Origin: Streptomyces mangrovi | Lineage (GTDB): Bacteria > Actinomycetota > Actinomycetes > Streptomycetales > Streptomycetaceae | DNA length: 64,000 bases | Assembly: GCF_900114215.1 (NCBI RefSeq) | Contig: NZ_FOSG01000004.1 | Location: 355,493 to 419,492 of the forward strand | Reading direction: 5' to 3' | Position numbers and translations under genes: made by a program | Shown here: piece after piece, positions 25,745-34,789 of the stretch | How the letters are laid out: each line of letters begins with the position of its first letter | Position numbering within the stretch: position 1 is the stretch's first letter | The notes under the pieces: generated by a model | Told to the model about the DNA's origin: nothing | The model's database searches: none | Seen by the model: only the letters and a program-made list of their open reading frames with translations

Positions 25745-27406
25745 TCACAGGGCCAGCCACACCGCCGTGTCGCCCGGCAGACGGCCCCCTTCCAACTCCT
25801 CGCTGGCCAGGAGCACCTCGCGGTGGGCGGGCAGCGTCACCGGATCGCCGGAGAGGTTCGCCACGCACCGGAACCCGGGGGTGCGGACGAACGACAGCAC
25901 CGGGTCGTCCGGGGCGCTGTCCCAGGTGAGCGTGCCGTCCCCGAGTGCCGGGTGGCTGCGGCGCAGGGCCAGCGCCGACCGGTACAGGTTCAGCATCGAC
26001 GACGGATCGCGGTCCTGTGCCTCGGCCGTCAGCGGTTTCCACACGTCGGGCTGCGGGAGCCAGGGCGGCCTCCCGGCGCCGCCGGAGCTGAATCCGAACG
26101 GCGGGCCGTCCCCGCTCCACGGCAGCGGGACACGGCAGCCGTCACGCCCCCGGTCGGTGTGCCCGGAGCGCTGCCAGGTGGGGTCCTGGAGCAGCCCCTC
26201 GGGAAGGTCCTCGACCTCCCACAGGCCCAGTTCCTCTCCCTGGTACAGGTACGCGCCGCCGGGCAGGGCGAGGGTGAGCAGGGCGGCTGCCCTGGCCCGG
26301 CGGGTGCCGAGCCGCAGGTCCGCGGGCCCCCGCAGGTCCGCAAGCGAGCGCACCGGCCCGTCCGGCTGCGGCCTGGCGTAGCGGGACACATGCCGGGCGA
26401 CATCATGGTTGGACAGCACCCAGGTGGCCGGTGCGCCGACCGCGCCGAGCGCGGTGAGGGACTCGTCGACGATGCGGCGCAGGTGGTCGGCGCGCCAGGG
26501 CGCCATCAGGTAGTCGAAGTTGAACGCGGTGTGCAGTTCGTCGGGGCGGACGTAGCGGGCCAGCCGCTCGGGGAAGCCCGCCCACGCCTCCGCGACGAAC
26601 GCGCGGGGATCGTCGTACGCGTCGGCGACGTTCCGCCAGCCCTGGAAGATCTCGTGCACCTCCTCGCGGTCCCAGTGCGGATGGTCCAAGTCGCCCGCCC
26701 CTTCGAGGAGCTTGCCGTCGAGGGAGCCGATGTCGGGCAGACCGGGCGCTTTCACCAGGCCGTGCGCCACGTCGATGCGCACTCCGTCGACGCCGCGGTC
26801 GAACCAGAAGCGCAGGATCGACTCGAACTCGGCCCGCACCTCGGTGTCGTCCCAGTTCAGATCCGGCTGCTCGGGGGCGAACAGGTGCAGGTACCACGGG
26901 CCCGGGGAGCCGTCGGGCTCGGTGATCCGCGTCCAGGCGGGGCCGCCGAAGACGCTTCTCCAGTCGTTGGGCGGCAGTTCGCCTCCGGGGCCGCGTCCCG
27001 GCCGGAAGATGTAACGCTTCCTGGCGGGGGAACCGGGCCCGCCGGACAGCGCCTCGCGGAACCACGCGTGCGCGGACGAGGTGTGGTTCGGCACGATGTC
27101 GATGAGGAAGCGCAGACCGTGCTCGTGCGCCTCCTCCACCAGCGCCCGCGCGTCCTCCAGCGTGCCGAAGACCGGGTCGATGTCCCGGTAGTCCGCTACG
27201 TCGTAGCCGCCGTCGGCCATGGGGGAGGGGTACCAGGGGGTCAGCCACAGCGCGTCGACGCCGAGTCCGGCGAGGTACGGGAGGCGCTGCCGTACTCCTG
27301 CGATGTCGCCGATGCCGTCGCCGTCGCCGTCGGCGAAGCTGCGGATGTACACCTCGTAGATGACGGCGTCGCGCCACCAGTCGGCGGTGGTCCGGGCGAA
27401 TGCCAC
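25745..27406 (-). CDS. Alpha-glucosidase / alpha-amylase family enzyme (GH13)
   Basis: A 553-residue GH13 TIM-barrel hydrolase. Catalytic residues are visible as Asp212 (GVRIDVAHG), Glu273 (FVAEAWAGF) and Asp335 (LSNHDVARH); the N-terminal WWRDAVIYEVYIRSFADGDGDGIGD segment is typical of alpha-glucosidases and oligo-1,6-glucosidases. It lacks a signal peptide and so should act on imported maltodextrin-type oligosaccharides in the cytoplasm. The GTG at 27406 has GAGGAG just upstream and begins the conserved N-terminus; in-frame codons further upstream (to 27556) have unlike composition. No sugar ABC transporter or LacI regulator is adjacent. Confidence 0.9.
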   Translation of the reverse strand: MAFARTTADWWRDAVIYEVYIRSFADGDGDGIGDIAGVRQRLPYLAGLGVDALWLTPWYPSPMADGGYDVADYRDIDPVFGTLEDARALVEEAHEHGLRFLIDIVPNHTSSAHAWFREALSGGPGSPARKRYIFRPGRGPGGELPPNDWRSVFGGPAWTRITEPDGSPGPWYLHLFAPEQPDLNWDDTEVRAEFESILRFWFDRGVDGVRIDVAHGLVKAPGLPDIGSLDGKLLEGAGDLDHPHWDREEVHEIFQGWRNVADAYDDPRAFVAEAWAGFPERLARYVRPDELHTAFNFDYLMAPWRADHLRRIVDESLTALGAVGAPATWVLSNHDVARHVSRYARPQPDGPVRSLADLRGPADLRLGTRRARAAALLTLALPGGAYLYQGEELGLWEVEDLPEGLLQDPTWQRSGHTDRGRDGCRVPLPWSGDGPPFGFSSGGAGRPPWLPQPDVWKPLTAEAQDRDPSSMLNLYRSALALRRSHPALGDGTLTWDSAPDDPVLSFVRTPGFRCVANLSGDPVTLPAHREVLLASEELEGGRLPGDTAVWLAL

Positions 27407-27977
27407 GTCTCTCCTCAGGGCGTGATCGGGATGTCGGACGAGGGGTCGGTCGCCTGACGGCGCCCGCGACGGGTCCCGCGCCGGAGGACCGGCATCAAGA
27501 TCACCGCGCGGGCGGTGCCGGGCCCGCAAGCGGCCCGTCAGTGGAAGGCGTTCCACAACTGTCTGCCCGCCCCGCCGCCGAAGATGTCCGAGGAGGGCAC
27601 CGGTGGGGTGGGGGAGGGGCCGGAACCGGCCGGCCCCTCACCCGCCCCGGCCCGCGCGGGGAAGGTTCCGTCGCTGGAGCGACGCCGACGGCGGCGGCCG
27701 CGGCACCCGGTGGGAAGCTCTGCTCGCCGAAGCGACCATGCCCCGGGCGAGGCGGCGGGTGTGCACTTCGGCGGGCGCTGAGAATCCGGGTGCGGGAGGG
27801 GTGATGGGCTTGGAAGCCGGTTTTCACTCGACCGGCGGGATTGGTCGTCCCGGACGCGCGCCTCCATGCGCGGAGGGCGGCACGCGTGTGCTCCTCGCGC
27901 GGTCGTCCGCGCTCTGACCGGGGCTGCGACGACGGAGGCAGGCTGGTCACCGCGGCGGCTGCACCGGGCAGCCGCCG
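27407..27977. other. Intergenic stretch, possible gene remnant
   Basis: No supported gene. On the minus strand, 27538-27654 encodes a G/C3-biased stretch ending PSSDIFGGGAGRQLWNAFH and a stop, but with no start codon or ribosome site nearby; it may be the tail of a lost gene. The rest has no codon bias or recognisable motif. Confidence 0.4.
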
Positions 27978-28583
27978 ATGTCGATCATGGAAGGGATGGA
28001 GAAGATCTTGCTGTTCCGAGGGCGTCTTCGGACTCTGCTGACCGTTGCGGTGGCCGCCATGGCCACCGCGGGGCTGTCGGTATCGCCGGCCCACGCCGCA
28101 CTCCCGGTGGGCCAGGATGTGATCATCAGCAACTACGCCAGCAACTGGTATCTGTCCACCGATCACCAGACCGTGGCCGAGAACCAGCGCGTCCAGATCT
28201 GGGACCGTGACCCGATGGCCAACAACGGCGCCGGCAGCATCTGGCGTCTCACCCCCCGCACGGACGGAAGCTACAGCATCTCCCCGAGCGAGCCGTACGG
28301 CCGCACCCCGCAGTTCTGCCTGTCCAACGAGAAGGACCCGAACCGCAGCGGTGAGGGGGCCGTGTGGGTCAGGCGCTGTGCCGGCGCGGACTCGCGGCAG
28401 TCCTGGTGGATCGGCGAGACCAGCAGCCGCTCCTACATCCACACCATCATCCCCGCGAACGACACCGGCTACGCGCTGGGCCCCCACCGCGGCCTGGCCG
28501 CGGCCGACGTCCATGTCAACGTCACCCGCCGGCAGGGCGGCACCTCCGCGACCGTCCAGATGTGGAAGATCAACCCTGCCTGA
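27978..28583 (+). CDS. Secreted ricin-type beta-trefoil lectin-like protein
   Basis: A 201-residue exported protein. Residues to about 40 form a Sec signal peptide: a basic n-region (LLFRGRLR), a hydrophobic core (TLLTVAVAAMATAGLSV) and a probable cleavage after SPAHA. The mature part has features of a ricin/RICIN_14-like beta-trefoil (NYASNWYLSTD, RVQIWDRDP, SIWRLTPRTDGSYSI, VQMWKINP), suggesting carbohydrate binding outside the cell. Cysteines in FCLSNE and RRCAGAD could form a disulfide. In-frame ATGs at 27978, 27987 and 27996 are all possible starts; none has a well-spaced ribosome site. A terminator follows. Confidence 0.75.
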   Translation: MSIMEGMEKILLFRGRLRTLLTVAVAAMATAGLSVSPAHAALPVGQDVIISNYASNWYLSTDHQTVAENQRVQIWDRDPMANNGAGSIWRLTPRTDGSYSISPSEPYGRTPQFCLSNEKDPNRSGEGAVWVRRCAGADSRQSWWIGETSSRSYIHTIIPANDTGYALGPHRGLAAADVHVNVTRRQGGTSATVQMWKINPA

Positions 28584-28616
28584 GGCCCAGCCGCTCAAGG
28601 CCTCCGCCACGGAGCT

Positions 28617-28650
28617 GTTCCGTGTCTCCGCGCTCGCGGAGACACGGAAC
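28617..28650 (+). terminator. Terminator hairpin after the secreted lectin gene
   Basis: A perfect 16-base inverted repeat (arms 28617-28632 and 28635-28650; in practice the innermost pairs open to form the loop) starts 34 bases after the lectin stop codon. Position and stability fit an intrinsic terminator. Confidence 0.75.
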
Positions 28651-28837
28651 CGTGCGGGAAGGCGGCTTGCACCGGCGGTCGGGCCTGACCTCTGACAGCC
28701 GGTAAACGGCTCAGAGCGACCTCGCCGAAGCCGCTTGACACCCACAGGAGCATCCTCGATGCCCCGGTGAAGATCTGTCGCCGAGGTGATGCCGGAAGGC
28801 GCCACGGGATGCGCTTGAAGGCGTGAGGTCCCGGCCC

Positions 28838-29025
28838 GTCACTCGTCGGGTGCGTCCAGCCGGTCGGGCCCGGTGGTTGCGGCGGCGTAACGACGGGCGA
28901 GTGCGGCGCAGGCTTCGTGGAGGGCCGGCGGGCCGATGACGTGCAGGTTTGCGTCGAAGCGGCCAGGGCCGGCGGCAAGGGCGGTCCAGGACCAGGATCC
29001 TGTGATGACGCTGCATCGCGGCGCC
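28838..29025 (-). pseudogene. C-terminal remnant of a WYL-domain regulator
   Basis: The minus strand encodes CSVITGSWSWTALAAGPGRFD followed by LHVIGPPALHEACAALARRYA and a stop, resembling the end of YafY-type WYL transcription regulators. There is no N-terminal helix-turn-helix, start codon or ribosome site in the window upstream. I infer a truncated relic; the assignment rests on about 60 residues. Confidence 0.5.
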
Positions 29026-29117
29026 TGCCGGTGTGCTGGCCGTCACCGGCCTTCAGGGGCTCCTCATCGCCTTACCGGTCGCTTAGCATGAACGAACTAT
29101 GAAAAGAGCGTTTTCGG

Positions 29118-29145
29118 TCAACGCCGGTAGATCATCCGGCGTTGA
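29118..29145. repeat. Inverted repeat upstream of cstA
   Basis: A perfect 10-base inverted repeat TCAACGCCGG / CCGGCGTTGA with an 8-base loop (TAGATCAT). It lies about 320 bases before the cstA start. It could be an operator or a weak terminator; apart from it and the WYL remnant, 28651-29463 shows no gene. Confidence 0.5.
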
Positions 29146-29463
29146 TGTCGGAGCCGGCGGTGACGTCGGCCACGGCGTGCACGGCGGAAGCAGCGCCCCC
29201 GAGGCGGTCGGGACCGGGCTTCGTCTCGGCGAACTGCTCACCGAGGGCTGCCGCGGCACAGCCGCCGTCCGGGCGCGGCGCACCACGTCCGGACTCGCCG
29301 CCAAGCTGTGCGAAAGGGGCGCACGTAGCCGGTTCCCCCGTTCCGGCCGCCGGCCTGCCCCGGCCGAGGAAGGCCACGCTCCACCGTCTTTGCTGTCTGC
29401 TTGCCGGGCGCACGTCTCGTGCGGACCGGCATCCCGTATTCCAGACCTCAGAGGGCCTCTCGT

Positions 29464-31164
29464 ATGAATGCACTTCCCCTGCTCCTGATCGGCCTCGCGA
29501 TGTTCGCGGGCGGATATGTCCTGTACTCGAGATTCCTGGGCAACCGGGTCTACAAGCTCGACGCGTCCTTTCGGACGCCCGCGCACGAACTGCAGGACGG
29601 CGTGGACTATGTCCCGACCAACAAGTTCGTGCTGTGGGGACACCACTTCACCTCGGTCGCGGGCGCGGCGCCCATCGTCGGCCCCGCGGTCGCCGTCATC
29701 TGGGGCTGGCTGCCCGCGTTCCTGTGGGTCACCCTCGGCACGGTCTTCTTCGCGGGCATGCACGACCTGGGCGCCCTGTGGGCCTCGGCACGCAACAAGG
29801 GCCGCTCGATCGGTACGCTCTCCGGCCGCTACATAGGCGGCCGGGGCGCCAACCTCTTCCTCGTCGTGATCTTCCTGTTGCTCCTGATGGTGGTCGCGGC
29901 CTTCGCGGTGGTGATCAAGAACCTGCTGATCTCCACTCCCTCGGCGGTGATCCCCGCCTGGGGCGCGGTCGCGGTGGCGCTGCTGGTCGGCCAGGCGGTC
30001 TACCGCTACAGGATGAGCCTCGGCCTGGTCACCGTGATCGGCGTCGGAGCGCTCTACGGCCTGATCCTCCTCGGCGACGCCGTCCCGGTGGAGCTGCCCG
30101 ACCCGATCCTGGGCATGTCTCCGGCGACCTTCTGGATCATCGCCCTCTTCGTCTACGCCGGCGTAGCCTCCCTGCTGCCCGTGTGGGTGCTGCTCCAGCC
30201 CCGTGACTACATCAACGGCGTCCAGCTCTTCGTCGGGCTCGGCATCCTGTTCACCTCGGTACTGCTGAGCGCTCCGACGATCGTCGCCCCGGCCTTCAAC
30301 GACGCCGTGCCCGCGGGCACCCCGAGTCTCGTGCCGCTGCTCTTCGTCACCATCGCGTGCGGCGCGATCTCCGGCTTCCACGGCATGGTCTCCTCCGGTA
30401 CCAGCTCGAAACAGCTGGACAAGGAGACCGACGCCCGTTTCGTCGGCTACTTCGGCGCGGTCGGCGAGGGCCTGCTCGCGCTCGGCGCGATCATCGCCGC
30501 CGTCGCGGGCTACCGCACCCTGGCCGACTGGGAGGCCGTCTACAGCGCCTTCGGCCAGGGCGGCGTCGCGGCGTTCGTCGAGGGCGGCGGCGCGATCCTC
30601 AACAGCGGACTGGGCCTGCCCGTGTCGCTGAGCTCGACGGTCCTGGCCACCATGGCGATCCTGTTCGCCGCCACCACCATGGACACCGGCGTGCGTCTGC
30701 TGCGCTTCGTCGTCCAGGAGGCCGGCGAGGTCGCGAAGGTGAGGATCGGCAATGTCGCCGGCACGCTCATCACGCTCGCCGTCGGTGCGGGGCTCACCTT
30801 CAGCCAGGGCGCCGGGGGCGAGGGCGGCCTGCGCATCTGGCCGCTGTTCGGAACCAGCAACCAGCTGCTGGCCTCCCTGACGCTGTCCATCGTCGCCGTC
30901 ATGCTGATCCGCAAGCGGCGCAATCCGGCGCCTGCGCTGATCCCGCTCGCGGTCGTGTTCGTCATGTCGTTCTGGGCCGCGGTCGTGCAGCTCGGCGACT
31001 TCTACGAAGCCGGGGACTGGCTGCTGCTGATCATCGACCTCGTCATCATCGTCGCCGCCCTGTGGGTCGCCTTCGAGGCGGTCGTCGCGATGCGGCGGGC
31101 GTCCCGGGAGCCGCCGGAGGCTCTCGACGCCGATGTGACGGAGAAGGGCGAACTGACGAAGTGA
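29464..31164 (+). CDS. cstA: Carbon starvation protein A family transporter
   Basis: A 566-residue membrane protein of the CstA family with about 14-16 hydrophobic helices. Family landmarks include the N-terminal GGYVLYSRFLGNRVYKLD, PTNKFVLWGHHFTSVAGAAPIVGPA, GMHDLGALWAS, ISGFHGMVSSGTSSKQL and GGEGGLRIWPLFGTSNQLLA. E. coli CstA and YjiY transport peptides or pyruvate during carbon limitation; the actinobacterial substrate is not certain. It is the first gene of a tightly overlapping trio with a cory-CC-star protein (GTGA overlap) and an ArsA-like ATPase. The ATG has a GAGGG stretch about 10 bases upstream. Confidence 0.93.
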   Translation: MNALPLLLIGLAMFAGGYVLYSRFLGNRVYKLDASFRTPAHELQDGVDYVPTNKFVLWGHHFTSVAGAAPIVGPAVAVIWGWLPAFLWVTLGTVFFAGMHDLGALWASARNKGRSIGTLSGRYIGGRGANLFLVVIFLLLLMVVAAFAVVIKNLLISTPSAVIPAWGAVAVALLVGQAVYRYRMSLGLVTVIGVGALYGLILLGDAVPVELPDPILGMSPATFWIIALFVYAGVASLLPVWVLLQPRDYINGVQLFVGLGILFTSVLLSAPTIVAPAFNDAVPAGTPSLVPLLFVTIACGAISGFHGMVSSGTSSKQLDKETDARFVGYFGAVGEGLLALGAIIAAVAGYRTLADWEAVYSAFGQGGVAAFVEGGGAILNSGLGLPVSLSSTVLATMAILFAATTMDTGVRLLRFVVQEAGEVAKVRIGNVAGTLITLAVGAGLTFSQGAGGEGGLRIWPLFGTSNQLLASLTLSIVAVMLIRKRRNPAPALIPLAVVFVMSFWAAVVQLGDFYEAGDWLLLIIDLVIIVAALWVAFEAVVAMRRASREPPEALDADVTEKGELTK

Positions 31165-31418
31165 CGTCCCGCTGGGCCTCGCTGCGGGCCGGGCTGGAGG
31201 AGTTCTACGCCGGTCCCTACCGGCGTACCCTCGCCCGCGCCCGGCGCGAGGAGGACGACCTGTTCCGGATGGTGGTCCTCGCGGAGGCACTGGGCGTACC
31301 GGATCCGGCGGCGTACTACACCGCCGAGCTGATGCCCGCCCTCTACGAGGACTTCCACGCCTGGCACCGCCGTATGGGCATGGACCGCTCACCACTGGAG
31401 CACATCGGGTGCTGCTAG
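31161..31418 (+). CDS. cory-CC-star family small protein
   Basis: An 85-residue protein ending in HIGCC immediately before the stop, the hallmark of the family named for its C-terminal Cys-Cys-stop. The body is helical and charged (LRAGLEEFYAGPYRRTLARARREEDDLFRMVVLAEALGVPDP, ELMPALYEDFHAWHRRMG). Its GTG start overlaps the cstA stop (GTGA) and its end overlaps the ArsA-like gene start by 10 bases. The paired terminal cysteines could bind metal or be modified. Family members are known next to CstA and ArsA-like ATPases, but I know of no established function. Confidence 0.85.
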   Translation: MTSRWASLRAGLEEFYAGPYRRTLARARREEDDLFRMVVLAEALGVPDPAAYYTAELMPALYEDFHAWHRRMGMDRSPLEHIGCC

Positions 31419-32401
31419 ACCTCATCACCTCGCGCAGGGTCGTCTTCGTCGGCGGCAAGGGCGGGGTCGGCAAGACGTCCGTCGCCGCGGCGCTCGCCCT
31501 CGGCCGTGCCCGGTCGGGCGCCCGCGTGCTGCTGGTCTCCACCGACCCCGCCCACAACCTCGGCCACCTCTGGGGCCGTCCCGTGGGCGACGAGCCCGTA
31601 CGTCTCGCCGGCCCGGGGGACCTCGTCCCCCGGGCCGGGGTGGCCGGCCACGTCGACGGGCTGGAGATCGACCCGGAGCGCACGGTCGAGCAGCACCTGT
31701 CCGCGGTCGCCGAGACGATGCGGCGGCTGCTCCCCGAGCGGATGCACGCACCGGCCGCCCGGCACCTCCAGCTGGCCCGGCAGGCGCCCGGCACCCACGA
31801 GTCGGCGGTGCTGGAGCGGATCGCCGAGGCGGTGGAACTCGCAGAGGAGGCCTACGACCTGGTCGTCTTCGACACCGCGCCGTCCGGGCACACACTGCGG
31901 CTGCTCGCGCTGCCCGAGCAGCTCACCTCCTGGACCGAGACCCTGCTCGCCAACCGCGACCGGTCCGAGCGGTTCGGCGCCGCGGTGCGCGGTCTCGGCG
32001 GTGGCGGGGACAGTGACCGCGACGCCGAGCTGCGCCGCGTCCTGCTGCGCCGGCGCGACCGCTTCTCCCGGCTGCGCGAGGTGGTGACGGACCCGGCGCG
32101 GACCGGATTCGTGCTCGTACTGACCGCCGAACCGCTCCCGATCGCCGAGACCGTGGAGGTGTACGAGAAGCTGACCGGCCTCGGTGTCGACGTGGCCGCG
32201 CTCGTCGCCAACCGCCGTTCCCCGGCCGGCGCCGGTGAGCTGCTGGAGCGCCGCCGGAGGCTGGAGGACAAGCACCTCGCCCGGCTGCGGCGGCGGGTCC
32301 CGGACGTCCCCCTGCTGGAGGTGCCGCTGCTGCCGGGGGATCTGGTGGGCACGCGGGCCCTCGCCGCGCTGGCTGACCGGCTCGGGCCCTCCCCTTCCTG
32401 A
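31409..32401 (+). CDS. ArsA/Get3-like P-loop ATPase
   Basis: A 330-residue deviant-Walker ATPase. The P-loop is GGKGGVGKTS, followed by an LLVSTDPAHNLGHLWG switch I and a VVFDTAPSGHTLRLL switch II, exactly as in ArsA/Get3 proteins. It lacks the paired metal cysteines typical of arsenite-pump ArsA, and no arsB, arsC or arsR is nearby, so arsenic resistance is unlikely. Get3-like handling of membrane proteins is a reasonable alternative given its coupling to a polytopic transporter and a small Cys-tailed protein. The GTG start lies inside the end of the cory-CC-star gene. Confidence 0.88.
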   Translation: MLLDLITSRRVVFVGGKGGVGKTSVAAALALGRARSGARVLLVSTDPAHNLGHLWGRPVGDEPVRLAGPGDLVPRAGVAGHVDGLEIDPERTVEQHLSAVAETMRRLLPERMHAPAARHLQLARQAPGTHESAVLERIAEAVELAEEAYDLVVFDTAPSGHTLRLLALPEQLTSWTETLLANRDRSERFGAAVRGLGGGGDSDRDAELRRVLLRRRDRFSRLREVVTDPARTGFVLVLTAEPLPIAETVEVYEKLTGLGVDVAALVANRRSPAGAGELLERRRRLEDKHLARLRRRVPDVPLLEVPLLPGDLVGTRALAALADRLGPSPS

Positions 32402-32403
32402 GA

Positions 32404-32720
32404 TTCCGCACTCCCGCCGGCCCGTGGCGCGCACCGAGTCGGCGTCTGCGCCGCTCACCTTCGTGGTCGGCACAGCCGGTGTGCTTCGGCCGGCGCCGCG
32501 ACGAAGCAAACACGTGGCCTGTGTCGACGGAGACATGGTTCTGAGTGCCGGCGAGATCGGCTTCGTGCGTGAGGCGGGCCGGTGGGCCGTGAGCGAGATC
32601 GGCAACCGGTCCACCGGCTACCGCCCGGATGTCGGCTCCTGGGCGGATGTCGCCCGTGCCCTGGACGCTGTAGAGCTCCGGCGGCCCTCCGGCTTCATCC
32701 ACTTCCCCACGCTGCATCTC
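32404..32720 (+). pseudogene. Remnant of a conserved Streptomyces hypothetical gene
   Basis: The plus strand encodes FVVGTAGVLRPAPRRSKHVA, then DMVLSAGEIGFVREAGRWAVSEI, NRSTGYRPDVGSWADVARAL and DAVELRRPSGF, all in one frame with good codon bias. This resembles a conserved Streptomyces protein of unknown function that usually continues into a Cys-rich zinc-finger-like tail; here similarity stops and the sequence becomes unrelated. It has no start codon with a ribosome site. I regard it as a truncated pseudogene; the comparison is from memory. Confidence 0.45.
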
Positions 32721-32893
32721 ACCGTCGCCGCACCACCGGCGAGCGAGCACGAGGCGCCCCTGGCCGCGGCCGGCATGACGCCTGCCCGGCTTTGGCGATC
32801 GGCTCCGTCGGCACAGGACCGCTCGATACACTGCCGCGATCTGTAGTCGCTCCCCACGGGTGCGGGGAGCCGATCCGCGATGGAGCGAGCAGT

Positions 32894-33763
32894 ATGACCG
32901 ACTTCGCCGGCACTGACGCCGACACTGACGCCGACCAGCGGGGCACCGCGGAATCACCCACGGCAAGGTCGGCCTCCAGCGCCCGTGTCTACAACGCCAT
33001 GGGCGGGGGCAAGGACCACTATTTACCGGATGAGGAGATCGCCCGGAAGATCGTCGAACTCTGGCCGACCGTGGGCCGGGCAGTGCAGGCCAACCGCGCC
33101 TTCATCCACGCCTCCGCCCGCTGGCTCGCCCAGGAGGTCGGCATCCGCCAGTTCCTCGACCTGGGGTGCGGCATTCCGGCGCCGAACTCCCCGAACCTCC
33201 ACGAGACCGCCCAGCAGATCGCCCCGGCCTCCCGGGTGCTGTACGTGGACAACGACCCGACCGTGCTGGCCCACACCTCGGCGCTGCTGGTCAGCGCCCC
33301 CGAGGGGCGCACCGCCTACCTGAATGCCGACGCCACCGCCCCGGACAGTGTCCTGACCTCTCGGGAACTGACGGGCACCCTGGACCTGGGCCGGCCGGTC
33401 GGCCTGTTCCTGTGCGCCCTGTTGCACCTGATCCCCGACCACCAGGACCCCCGGGGGATCGTCGGACGGTTCACCGAGGCCCTGGCACCGGGCAGCCACG
33501 TGGTCATCAGCCACGCCACCCCCGACCACGACCCGGCGCTCATGGAGCAGGTCGCTGAGGTCTACGCCCGCAGCGGACGGGTCAACGCCACCGGAACCCT
33601 CCGCCGCCGCGAGGAGATCGAGCACCTGCTGGGCGACCGGCTGGAGCTGGTCGAGCCCGGCATCGTGCCTGCCCATCGCTGGCAGCCAGGTACCGCTGCC
33701 AGCGATGCGGACCTGCCCGACGACGCGATCAACTGCTACGCCCTCGTCGCCCGCAAGCCGTAG
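32894..33763 (+). CDS. DUF574-family SAM-dependent methyltransferase
   Basis: A 289-residue protein of the actinobacterial DUF574 methyltransferase family: SARVYNAMGGGKDHY at the N-terminus, QANRAFIHASARWLA, the SAM-binding FLDLGCGIPAPNSPNLHE, VLYVDNDPTVLAHTSALL and the LFLCALLHLIPD strand. The family is greatly expanded in Streptomyces, often near developmental regulators; substrates are unknown. A TTA leucine codon lies at 33023-33025 (in HYLPDEE), so translation may need the bldA tRNA and be limited to late growth. The ATG at 32894 begins the conserved N-terminus. Confidence 0.9.
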   Translation: MTDFAGTDADTDADQRGTAESPTARSASSARVYNAMGGGKDHYLPDEEIARKIVELWPTVGRAVQANRAFIHASARWLAQEVGIRQFLDLGCGIPAPNSPNLHETAQQIAPASRVLYVDNDPTVLAHTSALLVSAPEGRTAYLNADATAPDSVLTSRELTGTLDLGRPVGLFLCALLHLIPDHQDPRGIVGRFTEALAPGSHVVISHATPDHDPALMEQVAEVYARSGRVNATGTLRRREEIEHLLGDRLELVEPGIVPAHRWQPGTAASDADLPDDAINCYALVARKP

Positions 33764-33941
33764 CGCCGAGCGCCCCTGAACGAAAGACAGGACAGGGCCC
33801 CCACCCTGACCGGCTGCTGCCGGGGACGGGACCTTGTTCTGCGCCGTATGTGCGCCCGTCCGGGTCGGCTCCCGAGGTTCGTGGAGACCTCCGCCCGGGG
33901 GAGACGTGCGGCCCGCGCACCGCCGCGCCGGACACGAAGCG

Positions 33942-34580
33942 TCAGGGTCTTTCCGTGTGCTCCTGCAGACGAGCGGAGACCAGGGACTCGAGCGCGTCGG
34001 CCGCCAGCTCGGCGTACCGGGCGAAGTCGGTGTCGTCGCCGGCGGCCGCTGCCACCCGGAAGCCGTCGGTGAGGGCCCGCCCCATGACAGCCATGTCGTG
34101 CGCCAGCTCCGCCGCGACGTCGTCCGTCACTCCCGCGTACGAGGTGCGCAGCCGGGACGCGATGAACTGGAACATCTCCTTGCGGATGGCGAGGTACCGC
34201 TGCCGGGCGAGGTTGTCCTCCAGTCGCCGCTCGAAGGCGAAGACGAGGCCGATGCTCCAGAACGCGGCGGCCGGATCGGCGAGGCTGCGGGACGCCGCTG
34301 CCGAGTCGCTGATGCTGCGGCGCAGCAGTTCGCGCAGGTCGCCGACGGACTCATGGGTCCTGCGCCAGACCTCGAAGCAGTAGTCCAGCAACTCGACGAA
34401 GAGCTGCTCCTTGTTCCGGAAGTGCCAGTAGACGGATCCGATCGGCAGGCCGGACACGCGCGCGACGTCGGCCATGGTCGTCCCCTCGTACCCGGCCTCG
34501 ACCGCGCGCGAGAGCACCGCCTCGAGTATCGCCCGCTTCGACACCTCGGACGCCCGGTGCGTCTTCCGCCGCGTGGCCAT
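33942..34580 (-). CDS. TetR-family regulator of the phenylpropionate operon
   Basis: A 212-residue TetR protein with an N-terminal helix-turn-helix (YEGTTMADVARVSGLPIGSVYWHFRNKEQLFVELL) and a C-terminal ligand-binding domain. It is divergent from the mhp-like operon, and a CTAGAA-N6-TTCTAG palindrome lies in the shared promoter region. Its DNA-binding domain is very similar to that of the second TetR at 41826-42506 (TTMAxVxxxSGLPxGSVYWHF). It probably represses the catabolic operon until the aromatic acid or a metabolite binds. Inducer inferred, not shown. Confidence 0.88.
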   Translation of the reverse strand: MATRRKTHRASEVSKRAILEAVLSRAVEAGYEGTTMADVARVSGLPIGSVYWHFRNKEQLFVELLDYCFEVWRRTHESVGDLRELLRRSISDSAAASRSLADPAAAFWSIGLVFAFERRLEDNLARQRYLAIRKEMFQFIASRLRTSYAGVTDDVAAELAHDMAVMGRALTDGFRVAAAAGDDTDFARYAELAADALESLVSARLQEHTERP

Positions 34581-34632
34581 CGGCCCCCCTCACCCTCTTC
34601 GGACTGCAGTTCTACCAAATGCACGCCGACTC

Positions 34633-34690
34633 TTGACACCGACCGCAGGCGCTCGTCAATGTAATGGCGATTCTAGAACGTAACTTCTAG
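34633..34690 (+). promoter_or_regulatory. Probable promoter and TetR operator of the phenylpropionate operon
   Basis: A TTGACA -35 hexamer lies at 34633-34638; a weak -10 (TCAATG) is possible 17 bases later. Just downstream, CTAGAA-CGTAAC-TTCTAG (34673-34690) is a perfect interrupted palindrome, and its left half is part of an 8-base palindrome TTCTAGAA. It lies 100 bases before the transporter start and 93 bases before the TetR start. Related sites occur near 41764 and 43392. Confidence 0.6.
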
Positions 34691-34789
34691 GTTTCGCCGA
34701 TGGGGCGCGACCCGGTGCGCGCTCCATGTCCTCCTTGCGGGCCGCTGCGATGGCATGGGTCCGCTCTGTCCCGAAACAGGGAGACTTGC

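Noticed and set aside
29083..31794. A 903-codon open frame opposite cstA
   Set aside because: Antisense to a strongly conserved membrane protein gene; no domain or ribosome site.
31409..32401. Arsenic resistance operon
   Set aside because: ArsA-like ATPase fold only; no ArsB, ArsC, ArsD or ArsR gene and no metal cysteine pair.
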